Part shown: positions 16,809-25,906 of the stretch, one piece after another
Numbering within the stretch: the first letter of the stretch is position 1
Layout: every line of letters starts with the position of its first letter
Assembly (NCBI RefSeq): GCF_040947875.1
Contig: NZ_JBFRXN010000002.1
Span: forward strand, 3,224,001 to 3,288,000
Direction of reading: 5' to 3'
Source of the DNA: Pseudomonas sp. MYb118
Lineage (GTDB): Bacteria > Pseudomonadota > Gammaproteobacteria > Pseudomonadales > Pseudomonadaceae
Length of the DNA stretch: 64,000 nucleotides
The notes under the pieces: generated by a model
Databases searched by the model: none
Seen by the model: the letters and a program-made list of their open reading frames with translations, nothing else
Told to the model about the DNA's origin: nothing
Translations under genes and position numbers: made by a program

Positions 16809-17741
16809 ATGCGCGTTCTGATTGCCGAACACGACCACGCTGTATATGCCCAATTGTTGCGCCAGGCCGCGCCTGATCTGGAAGTGCTGACCAGCGGCGA
16901 CTCCGCTGAACTGGCCCGTCAAGCCGCCGATTGCCCGATCTGGCTGGGGCAGCCGGACCTGCTGGCCACGCTGTTGCGCCAGGGCCACAAGCCGCAATGG
17001 TTGCAGTCGACCTGGGCCGGCATCACGCCGCTGTTGGCCGATGGCCTGTCGCGGCACTATCGCCTGACCCGTGCGGTGGGGATTTTCGGCCAGGTCATGG
17101 CTGAATACGTACTGACCTACATGCTCGGCCACGAACGTGAAGTGTTGCCGCGCCTGGTCAGCCAGGTGGAGCGCAAGTGGGACAGTCGCCAGGGGCAGAG
17201 CCTGGCGGGGCGTAAGGTGCTGATCGTTGGCACCGGCGACATTGGTCAGACCGTCGCCGAGTTCCTGCTGCCCTTTGGGGTTGAGCTGTATGGCGTTGCC
17301 AGCGAGGCGCGCGAGCAAGCTCCGTTTATCGAAGTGGGGGCGCTGGGCGATTTGCCACGTCTGGTCGGTGAAGTCGATTACGTGATCAACCTGCTGCCGA
17401 ATACGCCGACTACCCATGACCTGTACGACGCCGCCCTGTTCAAGCAATTCAAGTCGACGGGGCTTTTCATCAACGTCGGACGTGGTGTGGCGGTGGTCGA
17501 TGCGGACCTGGTGGCGGCGTTGAAGGAAGGGCACCTGGCGGGCGCGGTGATCGACGTCTGCCGTCAAGAGCCGCTGCCACAGCGTCACCCGTTCTGGACC
17601 GCCTGGGGCCTACTGCTGACCGGCCACAGCTCGGCGCCGACGTCACCGACGATGATGGTCAAGCTGTTCATCGAAAATCTGCGGGCATACCACGCGGGCG
17701 AGGCGTTGCGTGGGGAAGTGGATTTCAATCGCGGATACTGA
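16809..17741 (+). CDS. D-2-hydroxyacid dehydrogenase (GhrA-like)
   Basis: A 310-residue NAD(P)-dependent reductase of the hydroxypyruvate/glyoxylate group. The nucleotide-binding loop is VGTGDIGQTV (about residues 139-148). Catalytic Arg lies in FINVGRGVAVVD, Glu in DVCRQEPLP and His in LTGHSSAPTSP. The lack of the C-terminal half of the lid is normal for the GhrA type. It is 119 bases after ycgL, a neighbourhood shared with P. aeruginosa, and probably has its own promoter. Confidence 0.9.
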   Translation: MRVLIAEHDHAVYAQLLRQAAPDLEVLTSGDSAELARQAADCPIWLGQPDLLATLLRQGHKPQWLQSTWAGITPLLADGLSRHYRLTRAVGIFGQVMAEYVLTYMLGHEREVLPRLVSQVERKWDSRQGQSLAGRKVLIVGTGDIGQTVAEFLLPFGVELYGVASEAREQAPFIEVGALGDLPRLVGEVDYVINLLPNTPTTHDLYDAALFKQFKSTGLFINVGRGVAVVDADLVAALKEGHLAGAVIDVCRQEPLPQRHPFWTAWGLLLTGHSSAPTSPTMMVKLFIENLRAYHAGEALRGEVDFNRGY

Positions 17742-17750
17742 CGCCCCCGC

Positions 17751-17858
17751 CCCCTGTAGGAGCGAGCTTGCTCGCGATGGTCGTCAACGATAACGCTGGA
17801 TGTCTGACACCCAGCGGTGCTTCGGCCACCATCGCGAGCAAGCTCGCTCCTACAGGGG
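17751..17858. repeat. REPIN 2
   Basis: 31-bp perfectly complementary arms containing GGAGCGAGCTTGCTCGCGA (the CTTG, CCTACAG subtype) lie between two convergent genes. Confidence 0.9.
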
Positions 17859-17872
17859 AGGGCGGTGTTTGA

Positions 17873-18466
17873 TTAGAGGGTGAAATCACCCTCGGCCACC
17901 GTTTCGCTCAACGGCCGGCGCGGGCTCGGTACTTCACGGGCTTGCAGGTATTCGGCCAGGGTCGCCTTGTCGCCCAGTTTGCCCACCGCGACGGCGGCGT
18001 GCAGCGCATAGCCTTCGGGAATATTCAGCTCCTTGCGGGTCAGCTCCTGGTCGAACCCGGCCATGCCGTGGGTGTGCCAGCCGCTGATGCTGGCTTGCAG
18101 GGCCAGGTGACCCCAGGCGGAACCGGTGTCGAAGGTGTGCCACAGCGCCGGGGTTTCTTCGCTGGCGCCCGGTGCGACGAAGGTGGTCTTGGAGATCACG
18201 ATTACCAGGGCCGAGGCGTGTTGCGCCCAGGCGCGGTTGAATTCGTTCAACAGGCCCAGGTAACGCTCCCAGTTCGGCGTATCGCGACGCGCGTAGAGAA
18301 AACGCCATGGCTGCGAGTTGTAGGCCGATGGCGCCCAGCGTGCGGCTTCGAAGAAGCTCAGCAGGGTTTCTTCCGGGATGGCTTCGCCGGTGAAGGCGCG
18401 GGGCGACCAGCGGTCGGTGAATTGCGGGTGGATGGCATATTCGGCAACGCGTGGATTGGCGCTCAT
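17873..18466 (-). CDS. Nitroreductase-family FMN oxidoreductase
   Basis: A 197-residue nitroreductase fold. The FMN-binding start RWSPRAFTGEAIPEETLLSFFEAARWAPSAYNSQPWRF pattern is clear (Arg near residue 19, the AYNSQPW loop near 48-54), as is WGHLALQAS later. Substrate unknown. ATG 18466 follows AAGGAAT; the longer upstream frame is unsupported. It is divergent from ycgN across a 271-bp gap in which I see no further gene. Confidence 0.9.
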   Translation of the reverse strand: MSANPRVAEYAIHPQFTDRWSPRAFTGEAIPEETLLSFFEAARWAPSAYNSQPWRFLYARRDTPNWERYLGLLNEFNRAWAQHASALVIVISKTTFVAPGASEETPALWHTFDTGSAWGHLALQASISGWHTHGMAGFDQELTRKELNIPEGYALHAAVAVGKLGDKATLAEYLQAREVPSPRRPLSETVAEGDFTL

Positions 18467-18737
18467 GCAGAGATTCCTTGCGATCAGAGAGTCGAGGTAA
18501 ACCGGCGGGCACAGTTGGCTGGGCGATGGGGTTTTTCGTGAGCCTGGCATTTGCCCTGGGTGCAACGCGGTCGAGCGTTAATGGCACGCAGTGGCGGGCT
18601 CCTTGCGACTGGCAAAGCTACTGGTCGACGCATTAACTGACAAGTCCTGTCGTACCGGCAGTCGCCAATGCTTGGCCCGCAGGGCGCCGGGCACTAGACT
18701 GGCGGCCTTTTCACCACCTGATGTTGATGCTCGAGCC

Positions 18738-19187
18738 ATGGCCGCCAAAGTCGAACCGTTCTGGATACGCAAAACCCTCGATCAACTCGATCAGCAGGAA
18801 TGGGAATCGCTGTGCGACGGTTGCGGGCTGTGCTGCCTGCAAAAGCTCGAGGACGAAGAGGACAACAGCGTTTACTACACGCTTATCGCCTGCAAGTTGC
18901 TGGACCTGAAAACCTGCCAGTGCAGCGATTACCCCAACCGCCGTGAGTCTGTGCCGGACTGCATTCAACTCACGCCGGGCAAGGCCGATGAATTCAAGTG
19001 GTTGCCACCGACCTGCGGCTATCGCCTGGTCAGCGAAGGCAAGGATCTGCCGCTGTGGCATCACCTGGTGTGCGGCGATCGCGACGCCGTGCACCACGAA
19101 CGCATTTCCCAGTCGGGTCGCATGCTCGCCGAAGGCAGCGTGGCCGAAGAGGATTGGGAAGATCATCTGATTTTCCGCGCGGGTTAG
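18738..19187 (+). CDS. YcgN-family cysteine-cluster protein (UPF0260)
   Basis: A 149-residue protein, the exact family length, with [16 protein letters not shown] and [15 protein letters not shown]. The Cys pattern C-x2-C-x2-CC plus further Cys residues belongs to the YkgJ-type CxxCxxCC superfamily, presumed to bind metal or an iron-sulfur cluster. Biochemical role unknown. It is followed 18 bases later by the gluzincin-like gene, so the two probably share a transcript. Confidence 0.93.
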   Translation: MAAKVEPFWIRKTLDQLDQQEWESLCDGCGLCCLQKLEDEEDNSVYYTLIACKLLDLKTCQCSDYPNRRESVPDCIQLTPGKADEFKWLPPTCGYRLVSEGKDLPLWHHLVCGDRDAVHHERISQSGRMLAEGSVAEEDWEDHLIFRAG

Positions 19188-19205
19188 TTTCAACAAGGAG
19201 TGTGT

Positions 19206-20435
19206 ATGGCTGTGGGATTGCGCCTGGGCCTGGCCGTGGGGCTGCTGGCCCTGAGTTCGTCGGTGTGGGCGGCGAAGAAGGTCGACCTGGATTATCACGT
19301 ACGCCTGCTGCCGCAGAGCGATCAGGCGGAAGTGCGCCTGACCCTGGCCCAGGGTTCGGCGGTGCGCAGCCTGGATTTCGACCTGGGCGATGGCAGCCAC
19401 TACAGCGACTTCAAGGCCGACGGCCAATGGCAGCTCACCCCCGGCAAAGAGGCACGCGGTGTCTGGCGCCCGGCCGCCGATAAAGCCAGCCTGACTTACC
19501 GCGTGCGCATCAGCCACGGCCGCAAGAATGGCAGCTTCGATACGCGCATGACGCCCACCTGGGCGCTGATGCGCGGTGACGACCTGGTGCCTGCCGCCAA
19601 ACTGGACCAGCAGGACGGTACCGAGCTGGTGTCGCGCCTGGAGTTCCAGTTACCCAGCAACTGGAAAAGCGTCGAAACCGCCTGGCCGCGCATCGGCAAG
19701 AACAAGTTCCGCATCGACAACCCCTCACGCCTGTTTGACCGGCCCACGGGCTGGATGCTCGCCGGTCACCTGGGCAGCCGCCGTACGCGCCTGGGAGAAA
19801 CCGAAGTCACCGTCGCTTCGCCCCAGGGCCAGGGCATGCGGCGCATGGACGTGCTGACGCTGCTGACCTTCGTCTGGCCGCAGGTGCAGGCGGTGTTCCC
19901 GCGTCACCCGAGCAAACTGCTGATCGTCGGTGCCAACGACCCGATGTGGCGCGGCAGCCTGGCGGCCCGTGAGTCGATCTACCTCAATACGCGCCTGCCG
20001 CTGGTCAGCGAGAGCGGCAGCAGCGCGCTGGTGCGCGAGCTGGCCCAGGTGTTCGGACGGGTCAACGACACGCATCGCAGCGACTGGATCAGCGAAGGCC
20101 TGGCCGAGTATTACGCCATCGAACTGGTGCGACGCGCGGGCGGGATGAGTGACGAGCGTTACGAAACCCTGCATGCCCGGCTGGTCAAGGCCAGCCAGAA
20201 AGTCACCACGCTGCGCGACGCCCAGGCCAGCCCGGCCCAGGTGGCCAAGGCGGTGTTGCTGTTGCAGGAACTGGATCGCGAGATTCGTTTGAAGACCCGC
20301 AACAAACGTTCGCTGGATGACGTGATGCGGGGGGCGATGCGCCTGGAGAGTGTGGATACCCAGGTATTCGTGCAATTGGCTGAGAGCGTGATTGGCGAGT
20401 CGTCCAGGGTGCTCAATACCGAATTGCTTCAATAA
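19206..20435 (+). CDS. Secreted gluzincin-like protein lacking the metal-binding histidines
   Basis: A 409-residue protein with a Sec signal (LGLAVGLLALSSSVWAAKK, cleavage near residue 22), a beta-rich N-terminal half and a C-terminal helical part. SSALVRELAQVFG (residues 272-284) followed by WISEGLAEYYAIELVRR (294-310) looks like the HExxH...EGLAxY core of M61/M1 metallopeptidases. However, the first and third zinc-site positions are Arg277 and Gln281, with only Glu278 kept. It is therefore probably a non-catalytic homologue in the periplasm. ATG 19206 is chosen over GTG 19200 because AAGGAG ends at 19200. Confidence 0.7.
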   Translation: MAVGLRLGLAVGLLALSSSVWAAKKVDLDYHVRLLPQSDQAEVRLTLAQGSAVRSLDFDLGDGSHYSDFKADGQWQLTPGKEARGVWRPAADKASLTYRVRISHGRKNGSFDTRMTPTWALMRGDDLVPAAKLDQQDGTELVSRLEFQLPSNWKSVETAWPRIGKNKFRIDNPSRLFDRPTGWMLAGHLGSRRTRLGETEVTVASPQGQGMRRMDVLTLLTFVWPQVQAVFPRHPSKLLIVGANDPMWRGSLAARESIYLNTRLPLVSESGSSALVRELAQVFGRVNDTHRSDWISEGLAEYYAIELVRRAGGMSDERYETLHARLVKASQKVTTLRDAQASPAQVAKAVLLLQELDREIRLKTRNKRSLDDVMRGAMRLESVDTQVFVQLAESVIGESSRVLNTELLQ

Positions 20436-20448
20436 CCCGGCCCCCCGT

Positions 20449-20556
20449 CCCCTGTAGGAGCGAGCTTGCTCGCGATGGTGGCTCAGGCACCGCTGGCATT
20501 CAGACAGCCCGCGTCATCGTTGACGACCATCGCGAGCAAGCTCGCTCCTACAGGGA
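20449..20556. repeat. REPIN 3
   Basis: Complementary arms of the CTTG subtype (CCTGTAGGAGCGAGCTTG and its complement) lie between the convergent 19206 and 20573 genes. Confidence 0.9.
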
Positions 20557-20572
20557 CGTGGGAAGCGCTGGG

Positions 20573-20950
20573 TCAGACCCCAGCCTTCGGCGATTTCAAC
20601 GAATCATTGCCCGTCACGGTCGCCGTGCTGGTGGCCGCTTCGGCATTGGCTTTCAACCGGCCCAGTTCTTCCCCGGCGCGTTCGATTTTCGCGCGCACGT
20701 TATTCAAGTCCTGACGGCTTTTCTCCAGCAGGCTCTTGGCCGAACTGTGCCCGGTGATGCCGCGGGCCAGGGCCACGCCGCCGATGGCCACCTGGATCAG
20801 GCCAAAGATGCCGCCGCGCCGCAGGCCCTTGCCGACCATCACTGCGCCGCCGGCCAGCGAACCGAAACGCTCCCAGCCGTGGACGTTGTGCTCCGAAGGG
20901 CTCTGGAACGGGGTGGAGTCGATGCGCTCTACGCGTTTGAGTGGGCTCAT
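20573..20950 (-). CDS. DUF2892-like membrane protein with coiled-coil tail
   Basis: A 125-residue protein of unknown function. ERFGSLAGGAVMVGKGLRRG followed by GLIQVAIGGVALARGITGH resembles the paired hydrophobic segments of DUF2892 (YgaP transmembrane-like) proteins. After these a charged helix (LLEKSRQDLNNVRAKIERAGEEL) suggests a coiled coil. Isolated between a REPIN and a TrmH-like gene. Confidence 0.7.
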   Translation of the reverse strand: MSPLKRVERIDSTPFQSPSEHNVHGWERFGSLAGGAVMVGKGLRRGGIFGLIQVAIGGVALARGITGHSSAKSLLEKSRQDLNNVRAKIERAGEELGRLKANAEAATSTATVTGNDSLKSPKAGV

Positions 20951-21036
20951 GATCTGTCTCCTGGCGAAAATGGCTGCTGCAGATAATCAAGCTGACTGCC
21001 GCAGCAGGCCGCTTGTTCCATCGGATGTGCGGCGGT

Positions 21037-21507
21037 TCAGCGGAATTTCGGCCCCGAGCGGGTGTTCAGCCCCTTGGCCATGCGGTCGTAGAGTACGACG
21101 TTGACCGTGGCGGCGAGGTTCATGCAACCGGTGGTGGGGATGTAGACGACGTCTTCGCACCAGTCGCGGATCTCTTTATCCAGCGAACCGTCTTCCGGGC
21201 CGAAGATGTACAACGCGCGGTCCGGATGCGTGTACTCCGGCAGCGGGCGGGCGCCCTCGACCAGCTCAACCGCGACCGGGACGCAGCCCAGGGGAAGGAT
21301 CTTTTTCAGGTCGTCGATGCCGATCAGCGGAATGTCGTAGTGCACGCGCTTGGTGTCGGTGACGAAGTCGGCGGCGCGTTCATAACGCTTGCCGGTGTAG
21401 AACACGGACGCCACGCCATAGCAGCCGGCGGCGCGCATGACCGAGCCGACGTTTTCCGGTGATTTGGGGTTATACAAACCAATGCAGCTGTACCGTTTGT
21501 CTGCCAC
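21037..21507 (-). CDS. TrmH/SpoU-family RNA methyltransferase
   Basis: A 156-residue SPOUT methylase without the N-terminal RNA-binding extension. Motif 1 NPKSPENVGSVMRAAGCYG carries the conserved Asn and Arg, motif 2 is ALYIFGPEDGSLDKE, and motif 3 IPTTGCMNLAATVNVVLYD forms the knot. RNA target unknown; the closest known small SPOUT enzymes are TrmL-like. It stands alone. Confidence 0.88.
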   Translation of the reverse strand: MADKRYSCIGLYNPKSPENVGSVMRAAGCYGVASVFYTGKRYERAADFVTDTKRVHYDIPLIGIDDLKKILPLGCVPVAVELVEGARPLPEYTHPDRALYIFGPEDGSLDKEIRDWCEDVVYIPTTGCMNLAATVNVVLYDRMAKGLNTRSGPKFR

Positions 21508-21594
21508 GAGCGGGGTGCCTTCGGGAAAAAACGGCGATTATACGGGGATTGGGGGAGGGGTGCGGGTTGAGATTTGTGTTGAGTTTGCTGGCCT

Positions 21595-21669
21595 CATCGC
21601 GAGCAGGCTCGCTCCCACACTGGACTTGTGAACAACAAATACCCTGTGGGAGCGAGCCTGCTCGCGATG
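21595..21669. repeat. REPIN 4
   Basis: 25-bp complementary arms of the CCTG subtype (GGAGCGAGCCTGCTCGCGA) separated by 25 bases. They lie 4 bases beyond the YajD-like stop. Confidence 0.9.
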
Positions 21670-21673
21670 CTCT

Positions 21674-22045
21674 TCAGTCTTCCTTCTTCATCAACCCCGC
21701 CAACGCCGCAAACGGGTTGTGGGTGGCCTTGGCAATCTTCGGTGTGCTCAGCGAGCCTTCGCCGAAATACTGCTGGTCGGTGTAGCGCGAGTGCTCGTTG
21801 TCGTGGCAATACAGGCACAACAGCTCCCAGTTCGAGCCGTCCTGCGGGTTGTTGTCGTGGTTATGGTCGCGGTGATGCACGGTCAGCTCGCTCAGGCGCT
21901 TGCCGGAAAACTCACGGGCGCAGCGGCCGCACACGTGCGGGTACATTTTCAGGGCCTTGTCGCGGTAACCCATTTCCTTGTCGCGCTGGTTGTCGGCGAG
22001 GATGCGGTCCAGTTTCGACGTGTTGGTGGGGGTGGACGAACTCAT
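21674..22045 (-). CDS. HNH nuclease family protein (YajD-like)
   Basis: A 123-residue HNH-fold protein: CGRC zinc knuckle (about residues 39-42), the HNH core LTVHHRDHNHDNNPQDGSN, and the second knuckle CLYCH. The YajD group is widespread in gamma-proteobacteria with no proven substrate. It lies 48 bases after the spermidine-synthase-like gene on the same strand, so they may be co-transcribed. Confidence 0.9.
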   Translation of the reverse strand: MSSSTPTNTSKLDRILADNQRDKEMGYRDKALKMYPHVCGRCAREFSGKRLSELTVHHRDHNHDNNPQDGSNWELLCLYCHDNEHSRYTDQQYFGEGSLSTPKIAKATHNPFAALAGLMKKED

Positions 22046-22093
22046 GGGTTCACCTTTGTAAAAGACAAATGACGGTTATGTGTGCAGTTTAGC

Positions 22094-22780
22094 TCAGCCC
22101 TTGAGCTTCTCGGCAATCCAGATGGTGTGGCGGGTGCCCTTGTTGCCGTGGGCGTAGACTTGCACTTCCTCGGCCTTGAAGCCGGCTTTCTTCAGCTTGT
22201 CGGAAAACAGCCGGTCGGCGCTGGCCGACCACACCGCCAGCACGCCTTTGGGCCGCAAGGCCTTGGCGCAGGCATTCAGGCCCGCAGCGCTGTAGAGCCA
22301 GCTGTTGGCGCGCTGGGTCAGGCCTTCGGGGCCGTTGTCGACGTCGAGCATGATCGCGTCGAACCCCTGTGGCTCGGCTTGCAGGACCTTGGCCACGTCT
22401 TCCTGGCGGATCACCGTGCGCGGGTCCTCGATCGGCTTGCCGGCCTTTTCACCCAGCGGCCCGCGGTTCCACTCGACCACGCCGGGCACCAGCTCGGCCA
22501 CCACCACTTCAGCGCCCTTGCCCAGGTGCTTGAGCGCTGATGCCAGGGTGAACCCCATGCCCAGGCCGCCGATCAACACCCGCGAGTTCGGCCGGCCGGC
22601 GACTTTGCGGCAGGGGATTTCCGCCAGCGCGTCTTCGGAGCCGTGCATGCGGGTGTTCATCAACTGGCCGCCGTCGCCGCCCTGGATCTTGATGACAAAA
22701 TCCTCGCCGTATTCGAACAGGCACAGGGCACCGCCGTTGCCAGGAATGGGAGCGGTGTCGAGCAGGACGAAACGTTTCAT
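22094..22780 (-). CDS. Spermidine-synthase-fold SAM-binding protein
   Basis: A 228-residue Rossmann protein of the polyamine aminopropyltransferase/methyltransferase group. RVLIGGLGMGFTLASAL is the SAM/dcSAM loop, VVVAELVPGVVEWNR the acidic motif II, and DAIMLDVDNGPEGL replaces the usual catalytic DxxDP region. The polyamine-binding N-terminal domain of SpeE is shortened, so genuine spermidine synthesis is doubtful; a methyltransferase role is as likely. Divergent from the Pro-rich secreted protein gene across 93 bp. Confidence 0.8.
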   Translation of the reverse strand: MKRFVLLDTAPIPGNGGALCLFEYGEDFVIKIQGGDGGQLMNTRMHGSEDALAEIPCRKVAGRPNSRVLIGGLGMGFTLASALKHLGKGAEVVVAELVPGVVEWNRGPLGEKAGKPIEDPRTVIRQEDVAKVLQAEPQGFDAIMLDVDNGPEGLTQRANSWLYSAAGLNACAKALRPKGVLAVWSASADRLFSDKLKKAGFKAEEVQVYAHGNKGTRHTIWIAEKLKG

Positions 22781-22873
22781 GGGGTTCTCTTGAAAAGATT
22801 GGGCATCGGGGAAGGCAAACGGGCGCCGTTGGGAGTAGCCTGCAAGCAGACAACAAGGTCAACGGAGCCCTTG

Positions 22874-23167
22874 ATGAAGCGCACCATTCTAACGGTCATT
22901 GCCCTGGCCGCGCTCTCGATAACTGCAGTGTCGGCCCAGGAACTGCAAAGCCTTCCGACCAGCCCGACGCCGCTGCCCGGTTCGCCCGGCACGGCGACGC
23001 CGACACCGTACCCACAGATCACCCCCAACAGCATTCCCAAGGTCGGCCCCGGCAGTGGAGGGCCACCCTTGTTGCCGCCGATCGAGAAGCCTGTGCCGCC
23101 AACGAGGGATCAGCCGGTACCGGGTATCGAACCCAACGTTCCGAAGGTCAAGTCGCCGGGTGGTTAG
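22874..23167 (+). CDS. Small secreted proline-rich protein
   Basis: A 97-residue protein. Sec signal MKRTILTVIALAALSITAVSA, cleavage near residue 21, then a mature part of about 76 residues that is about one quarter proline with many Gly, Thr and Ser (PTPLPGSPGTATPTPYP). No folded domain is apparent. Function unknown. Its stop overlaps the stop of the convergent CNMP gene by 4 bases. ATG 22874 is the only start giving a signal peptide. Confidence 0.75.
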   Translation: MKRTILTVIALAALSITAVSAQELQSLPTSPTPLPGSPGTATPTPYPQITPNSIPKVGPGSGGPPLLPPIEKPVPPTRDQPVPGIEPNVPKVKSPGG

Positions 23168-23637
23168 ACCTGTTGCGCGAGCAATTGGCCATCGGCCATG
23201 CGCAGGCGCTTGGACAGGGACACGGCCAGGGCGCGGATGATCTTGGCGGCGATTTTGGGCGCGTCGTTGAGCATTTTTTCCAGCGAATCCTTGCCCAGGT
23301 TCAGCAATTGGCAGTGGCTGGCAGCCACGCAACTGGCCGAGCGGCGCTCGCCATCGAGCACGGCCATTTCACCGAAGGCCCGGCCACTGCGCAGGGTGGT
23401 CATGGTCACCCGTTGCCCGTCGCTGTTGGTTTTCTGCACCGCGACCTGGCCGGTGTGGATGATGCACATGAAACTGCCGGCATCGCCTTCGTGGAAAATC
23501 ACTTCGCCCTCGGCCACCGTGCTGATGCTGAAATAGCCGGAAGCCGCCGCGAAATCGGCCGGCAGCAGTTGCGCGAACAGGCCACAGTCCATCAGCCAGT
23601 CGCGGATTTCATTGTTCAACAGGGTCGGTTCTGACAT
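23164..23637 (-). CDS. Cyclic-nucleotide-binding domain protein (no DNA-binding domain)
   Basis: A 157-residue CAP-ED/cNMP beta-roll: EGEVIFHEGDAGSFMCIIHTGQV, then the phosphate-binding cassette SGRAFGEMAVLDGERRSASC with Gly-Glu and Arg, and a C-helix. It ends there, without the HTH of Crp-like factors, so it should be a stand-alone ligand sensor. Partner unknown. The ATG follows GTGAGCAC, a weak ribosome site. Confidence 0.88.
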   Translation of the reverse strand: MSEPTLLNNEIRDWLMDCGLFAQLLPADFAAASGYFSISTVAEGEVIFHEGDAGSFMCIIHTGQVAVQKTNSDGQRVTMTTLRSGRAFGEMAVLDGERRSASCVAASHCQLLNLGKDSLEKMLNDAPKIAAKIIRALAVSLSKRLRMADGQLLAQQV

Positions 23638-23682
23638 GTGCTCACGGTCTTTTTATTGTTGCTGATATCAATTTTTCACACC

Positions 23683-23792
23683 CCCCTGTAGGAGCGGACT
23701 TGTCCCGCGCGGCGTTCCGACGATGGCGGTGTGTCAGATAAATGTTTGTGTCTGACACACCGCCATCGCGGGCAAGCCCGCTCCTACAGGGG
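23683..23792. repeat. REPIN 5 (divergent arms)
   Basis: Arms CCCTGTAGGAGCGGACTTG and its partner CAAGCCCGCTCCTACAGGG differ at a few bases. An inner perfect GGCGGTGTGTCAG/CTGACACACCGCC repeat is present. It lies between the CNMP gene and ptrB. Confidence 0.85.
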
Positions 23793-23837
23793 ACGGGCAT
23801 TGCTCGCAGTTAAGACCTGCCCATCAGGCCAAGTTCC

Positions 23838-25877
23838 TCACTCAATCCCCAAAACCTCGAAAACAAACGCGTATTCGAGCGCTACGTCACGCAATCCCTG
23901 GTAGCGGCCGCTCATCCCGCCGTGGCCGGCGCCCAGTTCGGTTTTGAGCAGCAGCGGGTTGTCGTCGGTTTTACTGGCGCGCAATTTTGCCACCCACTTG
24001 GCCGCTTCCCAATACTGGACGCGGCTGTCGTTGTAGCCGGCGATCACCAGGGTTGCCGGATACGCCTGTGCGGTGACGTTTTCGTACGGTGCGTAGGCCT
24101 TGATCCGATCATAAACGTCCGGCTCTTCGGGATTGCCCCACTCGTCGTATTCCGTGACGGTCAGTGGCAGGTCCGGGTCGAGCATGGTGTTCAGTACGTC
24201 GACGAACGGCACTTCGGCAATCGCCACGCCGAACAACTCCGGGCGCATGTTGAGCACCGCGCCGATCAGCAGGCCGCCGGCACTGCCGCCACTGATCGCC
24301 AGCTGCGGCGATGTGGTGAAACCGTTGGCGATCAGGTGCTCGGCGCAGGCGATGAAGTCGCTGAAGGTGTTGTGCTTGTGTTCCTGCTTGCCGGCGCGGT
24401 ACCAGGCTTCACCCAGTTCGCCGCCGCCACGCACGTGGGCAATGGCGAACGCCACGCCGCGATCAAGCAGGCTCAGGCGCGCGTGGGAGAACCACGGGTC
24501 GAGGCTCTGGCCGTATGCGCCGTAGCCGTACAGGTAAAGCGGCGTCGGTTTGCCCAGGGCTTCGCGCTTGACCACCAGGCTGATCGGCACCTGGGTGCCG
24601 TCCGGCGCGGTCGCCCACAGACGCTGGCTGACGTAGGCATCGGCGTCGAACGGGCCGAGCACCGGGGTTTGTTTCAGGACGGTCTGGTCGCCATTGACCA
24701 GCTCCAGTTGGCGAATCTGCGCCGGGCGGTTCAGCGCCTCGTAGCGCAGACGGATGCGCTCGCTTTCAAATTCCAGGCTGTTCTGCACGTGCAGGCTGTA
24801 GGCCGCGTCCGGCAATTGCACGCGATAACTCGGCAAATCCTGTGGGTGCACTTCGATGATCGGCAGGCCGCCTTCGCGCAGGCTCAGGGTCATGGCCCCG
24901 GCATTGAGGCTCATGCCCTCGATCATGGTGCTGTCGCTGTGGGCAATCAGCTCGCGCCAACTGGCTTCGGTGGGCGCCACGCCGGTATCGACGGCGGTGT
25001 ACAGGGCGAAGTTGATGCCGTCGCGGTTGCTGCGGATGAACCAGGTCCATTGGCCGTCGAGCGCGCCGTGGTCGACGTCGTATTCATGATCCTCGACCCT
25101 GGGTGCGATGCAGGTAAAGGCCTGCTGCGGCTGCGAGGCGTCGAGCACCCAGATTTCGCTGGTGGTCTTGCTGCCCAGGGCCAGCAGCAGTTGCTGCTCG
25201 GAGCTGGAACGGTAGCAGTGCATGAAGAAGCGGCCGTCGGGCTCATGGAACACTTCTTCGGCCGCTGTGCCGTCCAGCCGGTAGCGGAACAGCTTGTGCG
25301 GGCGATGGGTGTCGTCCAGTTCGCCGAAAAACAGGGTCAGGCTGTCGTTGGCCCAGGTCATGCTGCCGTCGCAGTCCTGGAACTCCAGTTCGCTGACACG
25401 ACCGTCGGACAATTCCTTGACGAACAGGGTGTAGATCTCATCGCCCGTGGAGTCGATGCTGTAGGCCAGGCGCTGGTGGTCCGGGCTGATGCTGAAGGCG
25501 CCGAGGGAAAAGAACCCGCCGTTGGCCAGTTCGTTCGGGTCCAGCAGCAGTTGTTCGCGGCTTTCGTCCAGTTGCAGGCTGTCGTCGTCCGGGCGCGGGC
25601 AGCGATAGTGCCGGGCGTACTCGTCGCCGGCGGTGGTGCGCGTGTAATACAGGTACGGGCCCCAGGGGGACGGCAGCGACAGATCGGTTTCGAGGATCCG
25701 GCCCTTGATCTCTTCGAACAGCGTCTCGCGCAGCCCGGCCTGGTTGGCGGTTTGCGCTTCCTGATAGCTGTTTTCGGCTTTCAGGTAGTCGAGTACCGCG
25801 TCGGTGTCGCGTTCCTGCAGCCAGGCATACGGGTCAACGCCTGGGGCCTTGTGGGCAATGGGGGCGGATGGGGACAT
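23838..25877 (-). CDS. ptrB: Oligopeptidase B (protease II), S9A family
   Basis: A 679-residue prolyl-oligopeptidase-type serine peptidase that cleaves short peptides after Arg/Lys; cytoplasmic. N-terminal VDPYAWLQERDTDAVLDYL is typical, followed by a beta-propeller (about 70-400) and a C-terminal alpha/beta-hydrolase domain. The nucleophile elbow is ISGGSAGGLLIG, the His sits in ELGAGHGGMSGRY, and the Asp in YNDSRVQYWE. Length is normal. A long antisense reading frame covers it but shows no protein features. Confidence 0.95.
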   Translation of the reverse strand: MSPSAPIAHKAPGVDPYAWLQERDTDAVLDYLKAENSYQEAQTANQAGLRETLFEEIKGRILETDLSLPSPWGPYLYYTRTTAGDEYARHYRCPRPDDDSLQLDESREQLLLDPNELANGGFFSLGAFSISPDHQRLAYSIDSTGDEIYTLFVKELSDGRVSELEFQDCDGSMTWANDSLTLFFGELDDTHRPHKLFRYRLDGTAAEEVFHEPDGRFFMHCYRSSSEQQLLLALGSKTTSEIWVLDASQPQQAFTCIAPRVEDHEYDVDHGALDGQWTWFIRSNRDGINFALYTAVDTGVAPTEASWRELIAHSDSTMIEGMSLNAGAMTLSLREGGLPIIEVHPQDLPSYRVQLPDAAYSLHVQNSLEFESERIRLRYEALNRPAQIRQLELVNGDQTVLKQTPVLGPFDADAYVSQRLWATAPDGTQVPISLVVKREALGKPTPLYLYGYGAYGQSLDPWFSHARLSLLDRGVAFAIAHVRGGGELGEAWYRAGKQEHKHNTFSDFIACAEHLIANGFTTSPQLAISGGSAGGLLIGAVLNMRPELFGVAIAEVPFVDVLNTMLDPDLPLTVTEYDEWGNPEEPDVYDRIKAYAPYENVTAQAYPATLVIAGYNDSRVQYWEAAKWVAKLRASKTDDNPLLLKTELGAGHGGMSGRYQGLRDVALEYAFVFEVLGIE

Positions 25878-25906
25878 GTGTGGCTCTCGAAAATAAGGTT
25901 AATGCC

